Part shown: positions 22,675 through 35,966 of the stretch, one piece after another | Layout: each line of letters opens with the position of its first letter | Position numbering within the stretch: the first letter of the stretch is position 1 | NCBI GenBank assembly: GCA_037074615.1 | Contig: CM073563.1 | Span: forward strand, 14,616,501-14,680,500 | Source: Leucaena leucocephala | Taxonomy: Eukaryota; Streptophyta; Magnoliopsida; Fabales; Fabaceae | Direction of reading: 5' to 3' | Length of the DNA: 64,000 bases | Translations under genes and position numbers: made by a program | Notes under the pieces: generated by a model | What the model saw: the letters and a program-made list of their open reading frames with translations, nothing else | Told to the model about the DNA's origin: nothing | Databases searched by the model: none

Positions 22675-25600
22675 CACCAATATCAACATTGAATATTCAT
22701 TCTAGAATGCCACATTCCTCAAGATATGGGTCCATATAGGTCACAAAAGGGTCATCAATTGTTTCTAGTTTGACTCAAATGGAGCAAAATTCTTGAACTT
22801 GTCTATACTTGTAACTCACCCCCAATCTCAACTTTCAATATGAGTTCTAGAATGTCACTTCTCCAAAGATGTGGGTCCATGTAGGTCACAAAGTGTCATC
22901 CATTTTTTCAAAGTACTTTTAGGAAAATGTAGCGAAACTCTGGCACTTTTCCTGACCATAATGGAAATTCCCCACCAATATCAACACTGACCATTCATTC
23001 TAGAATGCCACTTTCCTTAAGATATGGGTCCATATAGGTCACAACAGAGTCGTCAATTGTTCCAAGGTAGTTTTACGCAAATGTAGCAAAACTTTGGCAC
23101 TTCACTTTTCTATAGTGATAACTCACCCCAATCTCAACTTTTAATACGAATTCTATAACACCTATTTTCCTTAAGATATGGGTCTATGTAGGTCACGGAA
23201 GAGTTATCCATTGTTTCAAGCTACTTCTAGGCAAATGAAGCAAAACCTTGGCACTTCTCCCGACCATAATGAAAGGTCCCCACCAATATCAACATTGAAT
23301 ATTCATTCTAGAATGCCACATTCCTCAAGATATGGGTCCATATAGGTCACAAAAGGGTCATCAATTGTTTCTAGTTTGACTCAAATGGAGCAAAATTCTT
23401 GAACTTGTCTATACTTGTAACTCACCCCCAATCTCAACTTTCAATATGAGTTCTAGAATGTCACTTCTCCAAAGATGTGGGTCCATGTAGGTCACAAAGT
23501 GTCATCCATTTTTTCAAAGTACTTTTAGGAAAATGTAGCGAAACTCTGGCACTTTTCCTGACCATAATGGAAATTCCCCACCAATATCAACACTGAACAT
23601 TCATTCTAGAATGCCACTTTCCTTAAGATATGGGTCCATATAGGTCACAACAGAGTCGTCAATTGTTCCAAGGTAGTTTTACGCAAATGTAGCAAAACTT
23701 TGGCACTTCACTTTTCTATAGTGATAACTCACCCCAATCTCAACTTTTAATACGAATTCTATAACACCTATTTTCCTTAAGATATGGGTCTATGTAGGTC
23801 ACGGAAGAGTTATCCATTGTTTCAAGCTACTTCTAGGCAAATGAAGCAAAACCTTGGCACTTCTCCCGACCATAATGAAAGGTCCCCACCAATATCAACA
23901 TTGAATATTCATTCTAGAATGCCACATTCCTCAAGATATGGGTCCATATAGGTCACAAAAGGGTCATCAATTGTTTCTAGTTTGACTCAAATGGAGCAAA
24001 ATTCTTGAACTTGTCTATACTTGTAACTCACCCCCAATCTCAACTTTCAATATGAGTTCTAGAATGTCACTTCTCCAAAGATGTGGGTCCATGTAGGTCA
24101 CAAAGTGTCATCCATTTTTTCAAAGTACTTTTCGGAAAATGTAGCGAAACTCTGGCACTTTTCCTGACCATAATGGAAATTCCCCACCAATATCAACACT
24201 GACCATTCATTCTAGAATGCCACTTTCCTTAAGATATGGGTCCATATAGGTCACAACAGAGTCGTCAATTGTTCCAAGGTAGTTTTACGCAAATGTAGCA
24301 AAACTTTGGCACTTCACTTTTCTATAGTGATAACTCACCCCAATCTCAACTTTTAATACGAATTCTATAACACCTATTTTCCTTAAGATATGGGTCTATG
24401 TAGGTCACGGAAGAGTTATCCATTGTTTCAAGCTACTTCTAGGCAAATGAAGCAAAACCTTGGCACTTCTCCCGACCATAATGAAAGGTCCCCACCAATA
24501 TCAACATTGAATATTCATTCTAGAATGCCATATTCCTCAAGATATGGGTCCATATAGGTCACAAAAGGGTCATCAATTGTTTCTAGTTTGACTCAAATGG
24601 AGCAAAATTCTTGAACTTGTCTATACTTGTAACTCACCCCCAATCTCAACTTTCAATATGAGTTCTAGAATGTCACTTCTCCAAAGATGTGGGTCCATGT
24701 AGGTCACAAAGTGTCATCCATTTTTTCAAAGTACTTTTAGGAAAATGTAGCGAAACTCTGGCACTTTTCCTGACCATAATGGAAATTCCCCACCAATATC
24801 AACACTGACCATTCATTCTAGAATGCCACTTTCCTTAAGATATGGGTCCATATAGGTCACAACAGAGTCGTCAATTGTTCCAAGGTAGTTTTACGCAAAT
24901 GTAGCAAAACTTTGGCACTTCACTTTTCTATAGTGATAACTCACCCCAATCTCAACTTTTAATACGAATTCTATAACACCTATTTTCCTTAAGATATGGG
25001 TCTATGTAGGTCACGGAAGAGTTATCCATTGTTTCAAGCTACTTCTAGGCAAATGAAGCAAAACCTTGGCACTTCTCCCGACCATAATGAAAGGTCCCCA
25101 CCAATATCAACATTGAATATTCATTCTAGAATGCCACATTCCTCAAGATATGGGTCCATATAGGTCACAAAAGGGTCATCAATTGTTTCTAGTTTGACTC
25201 AAATGGAGCAAAATTCTTGAACTTGTCTATACTTGTAACTCACCCCCAATCTCAACTTTCAATATGAGTTCTAGAATGTCACTTCTCCAAAGATGTGGGT
25301 CCATGTAGGTCACAAAGTGTCATCCATTTTTTCAAAGTACTTTTAGGAAAATGTAGCGAAACTCTGGCACTTTTCCTGACCATAATGGAAATTCCCCACC
25401 AATATCAACACTGAACATTCATTCTAGAATGCCACTTTCCTTAAGATATGGGTCCATATAGGTCACAACAGAGTCGTCAATTGTTCCAAGGTAGTTTTAC
25501 GCAAATGTAGCAAAACTTTGGCACTTCACTTTTCTATAGTGATAACTCACCCCAATCTCAACTTTTAATACGAATTCTATAACACCTATTTTCCTTAAGA

Positions 25601-27522
25601 TATGGGTCTATGTAGGTCACGGAAGAGTTATCCATTGTTTCAAGCTACTTCTAGGCAAATGAAGCAAAACCTTGGCACTTCTCCCGACCATAATGAAAGG
25701 TCCCCACCAATATCAACATTGAATATTCATTCTAGAATGCCACATTCCTCAAGATATGGGTCCATATAGGTCACAAAAGGGTCATCAATTGTTTCTAGTT
25801 TGACTCAAATGGAGCAAAATTCTTGAACTTGTCTATACTTGTAACTCACCCCCAATCTCAACTTTCAATATGAGTTCTAGAATGTCACTTCTCCAAAGAT
25901 GTGGGTCCATGTAGGTCACAAAGTGTCATCCATTTTTTCAAAGTACTTTTCGGAAAATGTAGCGAAACTCTGGCACTTTTCCTGACCATAATGGAAATTC
26001 CCCACCAATATCAACACTGACCATTCATTCTAGAATGCCACTTTCCTTAAGATATGGGTCCATATAGGTCACAACAGAGTCGTCAATTGTTCCAAGGTAG
26101 TTTTACGCAAATGTAGCAAAACTTTGGCACTTCACTTTTCTATAGTGATAACTCACCCCAATCTCAACTTTTAATACGAATTCTATAACACCTATTTTCC
26201 TTAAGATATGGGTCTATGTAGGTCACGGAAGAGTTATCCATTGTTTCAAGCTACTTCTAGGCAAATGAAGCAAAACCTTGGCACTTCTCCCGACCATAAT
26301 GAAAGGTCCCCACCAATATCAACATTGAATATTCATTCTAGAATGCCATATTCCTCAAGATATGGGTCCATATAGGTCACAAAAGGGTCATCAATTGTTT
26401 CTAGTTTGACTCAAATGGAGCAAAATTCTTGAACTTGTCTATACTTGTAACTCACCCCCAATCTCAACTTTCAATATGAGTTCTAGAATGTCACTTCTCC
26501 AAAGATGTGGGTCCATGTAGGTCACAAAGTGTCATCCATTTTTTCAAAGTACTTTTCGGAAAATGTAGCGAAACTCTGGCACTTTTCCTGACCATAATGG
26601 AAATTCCCCACCAATATCAACACTGACCATTCATTCTAGAATGCCACTTTCCTTAAGATATGGGTCCATATAGGTCACAACAGAGTCGTCAATTGTTCCA
26701 AGGTAGTTTTACGCAAATGTAGCAAAACTTTGGCACTTCACTTTTCTATAGTGATAACTCACCCCAATCTCAACTTTTAATACGAATTCTATAACACCTA
26801 TTTTCCTTAAGATATGGGTCTATGTAGGTCACGGAAGAGTTATCCATTGTTTCAAGCTACTTCTAGGCAAATGAAGCAAAACCTTGGCACTTCTCCCGAC
26901 CATAATGAAAGGTCCCCACCAATATCAACATTGAATATTCATTCTAGAATGCCATATTCCTCAAGATATGGGTCCATATAGGTCACAAAAGGGTCATCAA
27001 TTGTTTCTAGTTTGACTCAAATGGAGCAAAATTCTTGAACTTGTCTATACTTGTAACTCACCCCCAATCTCAACTTTCAATATGAGTTCTAGAATGTCAC
27101 TTCTCCAAAGATGTGGGTCCATGTAGGTCACAAAGTGTCATCCATTTTTTCAAAGTACTTTTAGGAAAATGTAGCGAAACTCTGGCACTTTTCCTGACCA
27201 TAATGGAAATTCCCCACCAATATCAACACTGAACATTCATTCTAGAATGCCACTTTCCTTAAGATATGGGTCCATATAGGTCACAACAGAGTCGTCAATT
27301 GTTCCAAGGTAGTTTTACGCAAATGTAGCAAAACTTTGGCACTTCACTTTTCTATAGTGATAACTCACCCCAATCTCAACTTTTAATACGAATTCTATAA
27401 CACCTATTTTCCTTAAGATATGGGTCTATGTAGGTCACGGAAGAGTTATCCATTGTTTCAAGCTACTTCTAGGCAAATGAAGCAAAACCTTGGCACTTCT
27501 CCCGACCATAATGAAAGGTCCC
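22675..27522. repeat. Run of 8 ABCD units
   Basis: Starts 22675, 23281, 23887, 24493, 25099, 25705, 26311, 26917. Variants cycle with a three-unit period: C317A in 23281 and 25099, A247C in 23887 and 25705, C39T in 24493 and 26311. Unit 26311 also has A247C, and 26917 combines C39T with C317A. Confidence 0.95.
23281..26916. repeat. Two copies of an 1,818-bp super-repeat (3 x ABCD)
   Basis: Copy 1 is 23281-25098, copy 2 is 25099-26916. Both have the order C317A unit, A247C unit, C39T unit (bases 23597, 24133, 24531 and 25415, 25951, 26349). Copy 2 differs by an added A247C in its third unit (26557). The following unit at 26917 mixes markers of units three and one, as if a third copy recombined. 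This is a 12-monomer period above the 606-bp unit. Confidence 0.85.
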
Positions 27523-27820
27523 CACCAATATCAACATTGAATATTCATTCTAGAATGCCACATTCCTCAAGATATGGGTCCATATAGGTCACAAAAGGGT
27601 CATCAATTGTTTCTAGTTTGACTCAAATGGAGCAAAATTCTTGAACTTGTCTATACTTGTAACTCACCCCCAATCTCAACTTTCAATATGAGTTCTAGAA
27701 TGTCACTTCTCCAAAGATGTGGGTCCATGTAGGTCACAAAGTGTCATCCATTTTTTCAAAGTACTTTTAGGAAAATGTAGCGAAACTCTGGCACTTCTCC
27801 CGACCATAATGAAAAGTCCC
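27523..27820. repeat. Two-monomer AB unit 12 (298 bp)
   Basis: AB with D-type tail, following a ggtcc D. It opens the stretch with the highest density of AB units (27.5-45.3 kb). Confidence 0.93.
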
Positions 27821-28426
27821 CACCAATATCAACATTGAATATTCATTCTAGAATGCCACATTCCTCAAGATATGGGTCCATATAGGTCACAAAAGGGTCA
27901 TCAATTGTTTCTAGTTTGACTCAAATGGAGCAAAATTCTTGAACTTGTCTATACTTGTAACTCACCCCCAATCTCAACTTTCAATATGAGTTCTAGAATG
28001 TCACTTCTCCAAAGATGTGGGTCCATGTAGGTCACAAAGTGTCATCCATTTTTTCAAAGTACTTTTAGGAAAATGTAGCGAAACTCTGGCACTTTTCCTG
28101 ACCATAATGGAAATTCCCCACCAATATCAACACTGACCATTCATTCTAGAATGCCACTTTCCTTAAGATATGGGTCCATATAGGTCACAACAGAGTCGTC
28201 AATTGTTCCAAGGTAGTTTTACGCAAATGTAGCAAAACTTTGGCACTTCACTTTTCTATAGTGATAACTCACCCCAATCTCAACTTTTAATACGAATTCT
28301 ATAACACCTATTTTCCTTAAGATATGGGTCTATGTAGGTCACGGAAGAGTTATCCATTGTTTCAAGCTACTTCTAGGCAAATGAAGCAAAACCTTGGCAC
28401 TTCTCCCGACCATAATGAAAGGTCCC
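27821..28426. repeat. Single ABCD unit
   Basis: One consensus unit between AB units. Confidence 0.95.
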
Positions 28427-28724
28427 CACCAATATCAACATTGAATATTCATTCTAGAATGCCACATTCCTCAAGATATGGGTCCATATAGGTCACAAAA
28501 GGGTCATCAATTGTTTCTAGTTTGACTCAAATGGAGCAAAATTCTTGAACTTGTCTATACTTGTAACTCACCCCCAATCTCAACTTTCAATATGAGTTCT
28601 AGAATGTCACTTCTCCAAAGATGTGGGTCCATGTAGGTCACAAAGTGTCATCCATTTTTTCAAAGTACTTTTAGGAAAATGTAGCGAAACTCTGGCACTT
28701 CTCCCGACCATAATGAAAAGTCCC
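28427..28724. repeat. Two-monomer AB unit 13 (298 bp)
   Basis: AB with D-type tail, following a ggtcc D. Confidence 0.93.
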
Positions 28725-29330
28725 CACCAATATCAACATTGAATATTCATTCTAGAATGCCACATTCCTCAAGATATGGGTCCATATAGGTCACAAAAGG
28801 GTCATCAATTGTTTCTAGTTTGACTCAAATGGAGCAAAATTCTTGAACTTGTCTATACTTGTAACTCACCCCCAATCTCAACTTTCAATATGAGTTCTAG
28901 AATGTCACTTCTCCAAAGATGTGGGTCTATGTAGGTCACAAAGTGTCATCCATTTTTTCAAAGTACTTTTCGGAAAATGTAGCGAAACTCTGGCACTTTT
29001 CCTGACCATAATGGAAATTCCCCACCAATATCAACACTGACCATTCATTCTAGAATGCCACTTTCCTTAAGATATGGGTCCATATAGGTCACAACAGAGT
29101 CGTCAATTGTTCCAAGGTAGTTTTACGCAAATGTAGCAAAACTTTGGCACTTCACTTTTCTATAGTGATAACTCACCCCAATCTCAACTTTTAATACGAA
29201 TTCTATAACACCTATTTTCCTTAAGATATGGGTCTATATAGGTCACGGAAGAGTTATCCATTGTTTCAAGCTACTTCTAGGCAAATGAAGCAAAACCTTG
29301 GCACTTCTCCCGACCATAATGAAAAGTCCC
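28725..29330. repeat. Single ABCD unit with several variants
   Basis: A247C (28971), C to T at 28928 and G to A at 29238 (gtctatataggtcac in D, making the D core more A-like). D ends agtcc. Confidence 0.95.
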
Positions 29331-29628
29331 CACCAATATCAACATTGAATATTCATTCTAGAATGCCACATTCCTCAAGATATGGGTCCATATAGGTCAC
29401 AAAAGGGTCATCAATTGTTTCTAGTTTGACTCAAATGGAGCAAAATTCTTGAACTTGTCTATACTTGTAACTCACCCCCAATCTCAACTTTCAATATGAG
29501 TTCTAGAATGTCACTTCTCCAAAGATGTGGGTCCATGTAGGTCACAAAGTGTCATCCATTTTTTCAAAGTACTTTTAGGAAAATGTAGCGAAACTCTGGC
29601 ACTTCTCCCGACCATAATGAAAAGTCCC
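29331..29628. repeat. Two-monomer AB unit 14 (298 bp)
   Basis: AB with D-type tail after an agtcc D. First element of a 1,510-bp block. Confidence 0.93.
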
Positions 29629-30840
29629 CACCAATATCAACATTGAATATTCATTCTAGAATGCCACATTCCTCAAGATATGGGTCCATATAGGTCACAA
29701 AAGGGTCATCAATTGTTTCTAGTTTGACTCAAATGGAGCAAAATTCTTGAACTTGTCTATACTTGTAACTCACCCCCAATCTCAACTTTCAATATGAGTT
29801 CTAGAATGTCACTTCTCCAAAGATGTGGGTCCATGTAGGTCACAAAGTGTCATCCATTTTTTCAAAGTACTTTTCGGAAAATGTAGCGAAACTCTGGCAC
29901 TTTTCCTGACCATAATGGAAATTCCCCACCAATATCAACACTGACCATTCATTCTAGAATGCCACTTTCCTTAAGATATGGGTCCATATAGGTCACAACA
30001 GAGTCGTCAATTGTTCCAAGGTAGTTTTACGCAAATGTAGCAAAACTTTGGCACTTCACTTTTCTATAGTGATAACTCACCCCAATCTCAACTTTTAATA
30101 CGAATTCTTGAACACCTATTTTCCTTAAGATATGGGTCTATGTAGGTCACGGAAGAGTTATCCATTGTTTCAAGCTACTTCTAGGCAAATGAAGCAAAAC
30201 CTTGGCACTTCTCCCGACCATAATGAAAGGTCCCCACCAATATCAACATTGAATATTCATTCTAGAATGCCACATTCCTCAAGATATGGGTCCATATAGG
30301 TCACAAAAGGGTCATCAATTGTTTCTAGTTTGACTCAAATGGAGCAAAATTCTTGAACTTGTCTATACTTGTAACTCACCCCCAATCTCAACTTTCAATA
30401 TGAGTTCTAGAATGTCACTTCTCCAAAGATGTGGGTCCATGTAGGTCACAAAGTGTCATCCATTTTTTCAAAGTACTTTTAGGAAAATGTAGCGAAACTC
30501 TGGCACTTTTCCTGACCATAATGGAAATTCCCCACCAATATCAACACTGAACATTCATTCTAGAATGCCACTTTCCTTAAGATATGGGTCCATATAGGTC
30601 ACAACAGAGTCGTCAATTGTTCCAAGGTAGTTTTACGCAAATGTAGCAAAACTTTGGCACTTCACTTTTCTATAGTGATAACTCACCCCAATCTCAACTT
30701 TTAATACGAATTCTATAACACCTATTTTCCTTAAGATATGGGTCTATGTAGGTCACGGAAGAGTTATCCATTGTTTCAAGCTACTTCTAGGCAAATGAAG
30801 CAAAACCTTGGCACTTCTCCCGACCATAATGAAAAGTCCC
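29629..30840. repeat. Run of 2 ABCD units
   Basis: Unit 29629 has A247C (29875) and a double change at 30109-30110 (cgaattcttgaacacc in place of cgaattctataacacc). Unit 30235 has C317A (30551) and ends agtcc. Confidence 0.95.
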
Positions 30841-31138
30841 CACCAATATCAACATTGAATATTCATTCTAGAATGCCACATTCCTCAAGATATGGGTCCA
30901 TATAGGTCACAAAAGGGTCATCAATTGTTTCTAGTTTGACTCAAATGGAGCAAAATTCTTGAACTTGTCTATACTTGTAACTCACCCCCAATCTCAACTT
31001 TCAATATGAGTTCTAGAATGTCACTTCTCCAAAGATGTGGGTCCATGTAGGTCACAAAGTGTCATCCATTTTTTCAAAGTACTTTTAGGAAAATGTAGCG
31101 AAACTCTGGCACTTCTCCCGACCATAATGAAAAGTCCC
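30841..31138. repeat. Two-monomer AB unit 15 (298 bp)
   Basis: AB with D-type tail after an agtcc D; first element of the second 1,510-bp copy. Confidence 0.93.
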
Positions 31139-32350
31139 CACCAATATCAACATTGAATATTCATTCTAGAATGCCACATTCCTCAAGATATGGGTCCATA
31201 TAGGTCACAAAAGGGTCATCAATTGTTTCTAGTTTGACTCAAATGGAGCAAAATTCTTGAACTTGTCTATACTTGTAACTCACCCCCAATCTCAACTTTC
31301 AATATGAGTTCTAGAATGTCACTTCTCCAAAGATGTGGGTCCATGTAGGTCACAAAGTGTCATCCATTTTTTCAAAGTACTTTTCGGAAAATGTAGCGAA
31401 ACTCTGGCACTTTTCCTGACCATAATGGAAATTCCCCACCAATATCAACACTGACCATTCATTCTAGAATGCCACTTTCCTTAAGATATGGGTCCATATA
31501 GGTCACAACAGAGTCGTCAATTGTTCCAAGGTAGTTTTACGCAAATGTAGCAAAACTTTGGCACTTCACTTTTCTATAGTGATAACTCACCCCAATCTCA
31601 ACTTTTAATACGAATTCTTGAACACCTATTTTCCTTAAGATATGGGTCTATGTAGGTCACGGAAGAGTTATCCATTGTTTCAAGCTACTTCTAGGCAAAT
31701 GAAGCAAAACCTTGGCACTTCTCCCGACCATAATGAAAGGTCCCCACCAATATCAACATTGAATATTCATTCTAGAATGCCACATTCCTCAAGATATGGG
31801 TCCATATAGGTCACAAAAGGGTCATCAATTGTTTCTAGTTTGACTCAAATGGAGCAAAATTCTTGAACTTGTCTATACTTGTAACTCACCCCCAATCTCA
31901 ACTTTCAATATGAGTTCTAGAATGTCACTTCTCCAAAGATGTGGGTCCATGTAGGTCACAAAGTGTCATCCATTTTTTCAAAGTACTTTTAGGAAAATGT
32001 AGCGAAACTCTGGCACTTTTCCTGACCATAATGGAAATTCCCCACCAATATCAACACTGAACATTCATTCTAGAATGCCACTTTCCTTAAGATATGGGTC
32101 CATATAGGTCACAACAGAGTCATCAATTGTTCCAAGGTAGTTTTACGCAAATGTAGCAAAACTTTGGCACTTCACTTTTCTATAGTGATAACTCACCCCA
32201 ATCTCAACTTTTAATACGAATTCTATAACACCTATTTTCCTTAAGATATGGGTCTATGTAGGTCACGGAAGAGTTATCCATTGTTTCAAGCTACTTCTAG
32301 GCAAATGAAGCAAAACCTTGGCACTTCTCCCGACCATAATGAAAAGTCCC
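31139..32350. repeat. Run of 2 ABCD units
   Basis: Unit 31139 has A247C (31385) and the double change at 31619-31620. Unit 31745 has C317A (32061), a private G to A at 32122 (agagtcatcaa, loss of a CpG) and an agtcc ending. Confidence 0.95.
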
Positions 32351-32648
32351 CACCAATATCAACATTGAATATTCATTCTAGAATGCCACATTCCTCAAGA
32401 TATGGGTCCATATAGGTCACAAAAGGGTCATCAATTGTTTCTAGTTTGACTCAAATGGAGCAAAATTCTTCAACTTGTCTATACTTGTAACTCACCCCCA
32501 ATCTCAACTTTCAATATGAGTTCTAGAATGTCACTTCTCCAAAGATGTGGGTCCATGTAGGTCACAAAGTGTCATCCATTTTTTCAAAGTACTTTTAGGA
32601 AAATGTAGCGAAACTCTGGCACTTCTCCCGACCATAATGAAAAGTCCC
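32351..32648. repeat. Two-monomer AB unit 16 (298 bp)
   Basis: AB with D-type tail after an agtcc D. Private G to C at 32471 (attcttcaacttg). Confidence 0.93.
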
Positions 32649-33254
32649 CACCAATATCAACATTGAATATTCATTCTAGAATGCCACATTCCTCAAGATA
32701 TGGGTCCATATAGGTCACAAAAGGGTCATCAATTGTTTCTAGTTTGACTCAAATGGAGCAAAATTCTTGAACTTGTCTATACTTGTAACTCACCCCCAAT
32801 CTCAACTTTCAATATGAGTTCTAGAATGTCACTTCTCCAAAGATGTGGGTCCATGTAGGTCACAAAGTGTCATCCATTTTTTCAAAGTACTTTTCGGAAA
32901 ATGTAGCGAAACTCTGGCACTTTTCCTGACCATAATGGAAATTCCCCACCAATATCAACACTGACCATTCATTCTAGAATGCCACTTTCCTTAAGATATG
33001 GGTCCATATAGGTCACAACAGAGTCGTCAATTGTTCCAAGGTAGTTTTACGCAAATGTAGCAAAACTTTGGCACTTCACTTTTCTATAGTGATAACTCAC
33101 CCCAATCTCAACTTTTAATACGAATTCTATAACACCTATTTTCCTTAAGATATGGGTCTATGTAGGTCACGGAAGAGTTATCCATTGTTTCAAGCTACTT
33201 CTAGGCAAATGAAGCAAAACCTTGGCACTTCTCCCGACCATAATGAAAAGTCCC
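32649..33254. repeat. Single ABCD unit
   Basis: A247C at 32895 and an agtcc D ending; last unit of the agtcc cluster that began at 28725. Confidence 0.95.
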
Positions 33255-33552
33255 CACCAATATCAACATTGAATATTCATTCTAGAATGCCACATTCCTC
33301 AAGATATGGGTCCATATAGGTCACAAAAGGGTCATCAATTGTTTCTAGTTTGACTCAAATGGAGCAAAATTCTTGAACTTGTCTATACTTGTAACTCACC
33401 CCCAATCTCAACTTTCAATATGAGTTCTAGAATGTCACTTCTCTAAAGATGTGGGTCCATGTAGGTCACAAAGTGTCATCCATTTTTTCAAAGTACTTTT
33501 AGGAAAATGTAGCGAAACTCTGGCACTTCTCCCGACCATAATGAAAAGTCCC
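33255..33552. repeat. Two-monomer AB unit 17 (298 bp)
   Basis: AB with D-type tail after an agtcc D. Private C to T at 33444 (cttctctaaagat). Confidence 0.93.
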
Positions 33553-34764
33553 CACCAATATCAACATTGAATATTCATTCTAGAATGCCACATTCCTCAA
33601 GATATGGGTCCATATAGGTCACAAAAGGGTCATCAATTGTTTCTAGTTTGACTCAAATGGAGCAAAATTCTTGAACTTGTCTATACTTGTAACTCACCCC
33701 CAATCTCAACTTTCAATATGAGTTCTAGAATGTCACTTCTCCAAAGATGTGGGTCCATGTAGGTCACAAAGTGTCATCCATTTTTTCAAAGTACTTTTAG
33801 GAAAATGTAGCGAAACTCTGGCACTTTTCCTGACCATAATGGAAATTCCCCACCAATATCAACACTGACCATTCATTCTAGAATGCCACTTTCCTTAAGA
33901 TATGGGTCCATATAGGTCACAACAGAGTCGTCAATTGTTCCAAGGTAGTTTTACGCAAATGTAGCAAAACTTTGGCACTTCACTTTTCTATAGTGATAAC
34001 TCACCCCAATCTCAACTTTTAATACGAATTCTATAACACCTATTTTCCTTAAGATATGGGTCTATGTAGGTCACGGAAGAGTTATCCATTGTTTCAAGCT
34101 ACTTCTAGGCAAATGAAGCAAAACCTTGGCACTTCTCCCGACCATAATGAAAGGTCCCCACCAATATCAACATTGAATATTCATTCTAGAATGCCACATT
34201 CCTCAAGATATGGGTCCATATAGGTCACAAAAGGGTCATCAATTGTTTCTAGTTTGACTCAAATGGAGCAAAATTCTTGAACTTGTCTATACTTGTAACT
34301 CACCCCCAATCTCAACTTTCAATATGAGTTCTAGAATGTCACTTCTCCAAAGATGTGGGTCCATGTAGGTCACAAAGTGTCATCCATTTTTTCAAAGTAC
34401 TTTTAGGAAAATGTAGCGAAACTCTGGCACTTTTCCTGACCATAATGGAAATTCCCCACCAATATCAACACTGACCATTCATTCTAGAATGCCACTTTCC
34501 TTAAGATATGGGTCCATATAGGTCACAACAGAGTCGTCAATTGTTCCAAGGTAGTTTTACGCAAATGTAGCAAAACTTTGGCACTTCACTTTTCTATAGT
34601 GATAACTCACCCCAATCTCAACTTTTAATACGAATTCTATAACACCTATTTTCCTTAAGATATGGGTCTATGTAGGTCACGGAAGAGTTATCCATTGTTT
34701 CAAGCTACTTCTAGGCAAATGAAGCAAAACCTTGGCACTTCTCCCGACCATAATGAAAGGTCCC
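33553..34764. repeat. Run of 2 ABCD units
   Basis: Two consensus units starting at 33553 and 34159. Confidence 0.95.
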
Positions 34765-35062
34765 CACCAATATCAACATTGAATATTCATTCTAGAATGC
34801 CACATTCCTCAAGATATGGGTCCATATAGGTCACAAAAGGGTCATCAATTGTTTCTAGTTTGACTCAAATGGAGCAAAATTCTTGAACTTGTCTATACTT
34901 GTAACTCACCCCCAATCTCAACTTTCAATATGAGTTCTAGAATGTCACTTCTCCAAAGATGTGGGTCCATGTAGGTCACAAAGTGTCATCCATTTTTTCA
35001 AAGTACTTTTAGGAAAATGTAGCGAAACTCTGGCACTTCTCCCGACCATAATGAAAAGTCCC
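34765..35062. repeat. Two-monomer AB unit 18 (298 bp)
   Basis: AB with D-type tail after a ggtcc D. Confidence 0.93.
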
Positions 35063-35668
35063 CACCAATATCAACATTGAATATTCATTCTAGAATGCCA
35101 CATTCCTCAAGATATGGGTCCATATAGGTCACAAAAGGGTCATCAATTGTTTCTAGTTTGACTCAAATGGAGCAAAATTCTTGAACTTGTCTATACTTGT
35201 AACTCACCCCCAATCTCAACTTTCAATATGAGTTCTAGAATGTCACTTCTCCAAAGATGTGGGTCCATGTAGGTCACAAAGTGTCATCCATTTTTTCAAA
35301 GTACTTTTAGGAAAATGTAGCGAAACTCTGGCACTTTTCCTGACCATAATGGAAATTCCCCACCAATATCAACACTGACCATTCATTCTAGAATGCCACT
35401 TTCCTTAAGATATGGGTCCATATAGGTCACAACAGAGTCGTCAATTGTTCCAAGGTAGTTTTACGCAAATGTAGCAAAACTTTGGCACTTCACTTTTCTA
35501 TAGTGATAACTCACCCCAATCTCAACTTTTAATACGAATTCTATAACACCTATTTTCCTTAAGATATGGGTCTATGTAGGTCACGGAAGAGTTATCCATT
35601 GTTTCAAGCTACTTCTAGGCAAATGAAGCAAAACCTTGGCACTTCTCCCGACCATAATGAAAGGTCCC
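35063..35668. repeat. Single ABCD unit
   Basis: One consensus unit. Confidence 0.95.
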
Positions 35669-35966
35669 CACCAATATCAACATTGAATATTCATTCTAGA
35701 ATGCCACATTCCTCAAGATATGGGTCCATATAGGTCACAAAAGGGTCATCAATTGTTTCTAGTTTGACTCAAATGGAGCAAAATTCTTGAACTTGTCTAT
35801 ACTTGTAACTCACCCCCAATCTCAACTTTCAATATGAGTTCTAGAATGTCACTTCTCCAAAGATGTGGGTCCATGTAGGTCACAAAGTGTCATCCATTTT
35901 TTCAAAGTACTTTTAGGAAAATGTAGCGAAACTCTGGCACTTCTCCCGACCATAATGAAAAGTCCC
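35669..35966. repeat. Two-monomer AB unit 19 (298 bp)
   Basis: AB with D-type tail after a ggtcc D; first element of a 2,116-bp duplication. Confidence 0.93.

Larger units (their letters stand above)
29331..32350. repeat. Two copies of a 1,510-bp super-repeat (AB + 2 x ABCD)
   Basis: Copies are 29331-30840 and 30841-32350. Shared markers sit exactly 1,510 bp apart: A247C (29875, 31385), the double change cttgaac (30109-30110, 31619-31620), C317A (30551, 32061) and the agtcc ending. A third, partial copy follows at 32351-33254 with A247C (32895) and agtcc but without the double change. The only difference seen between the two full copies is G to A at 32122. Confidence 0.88.
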
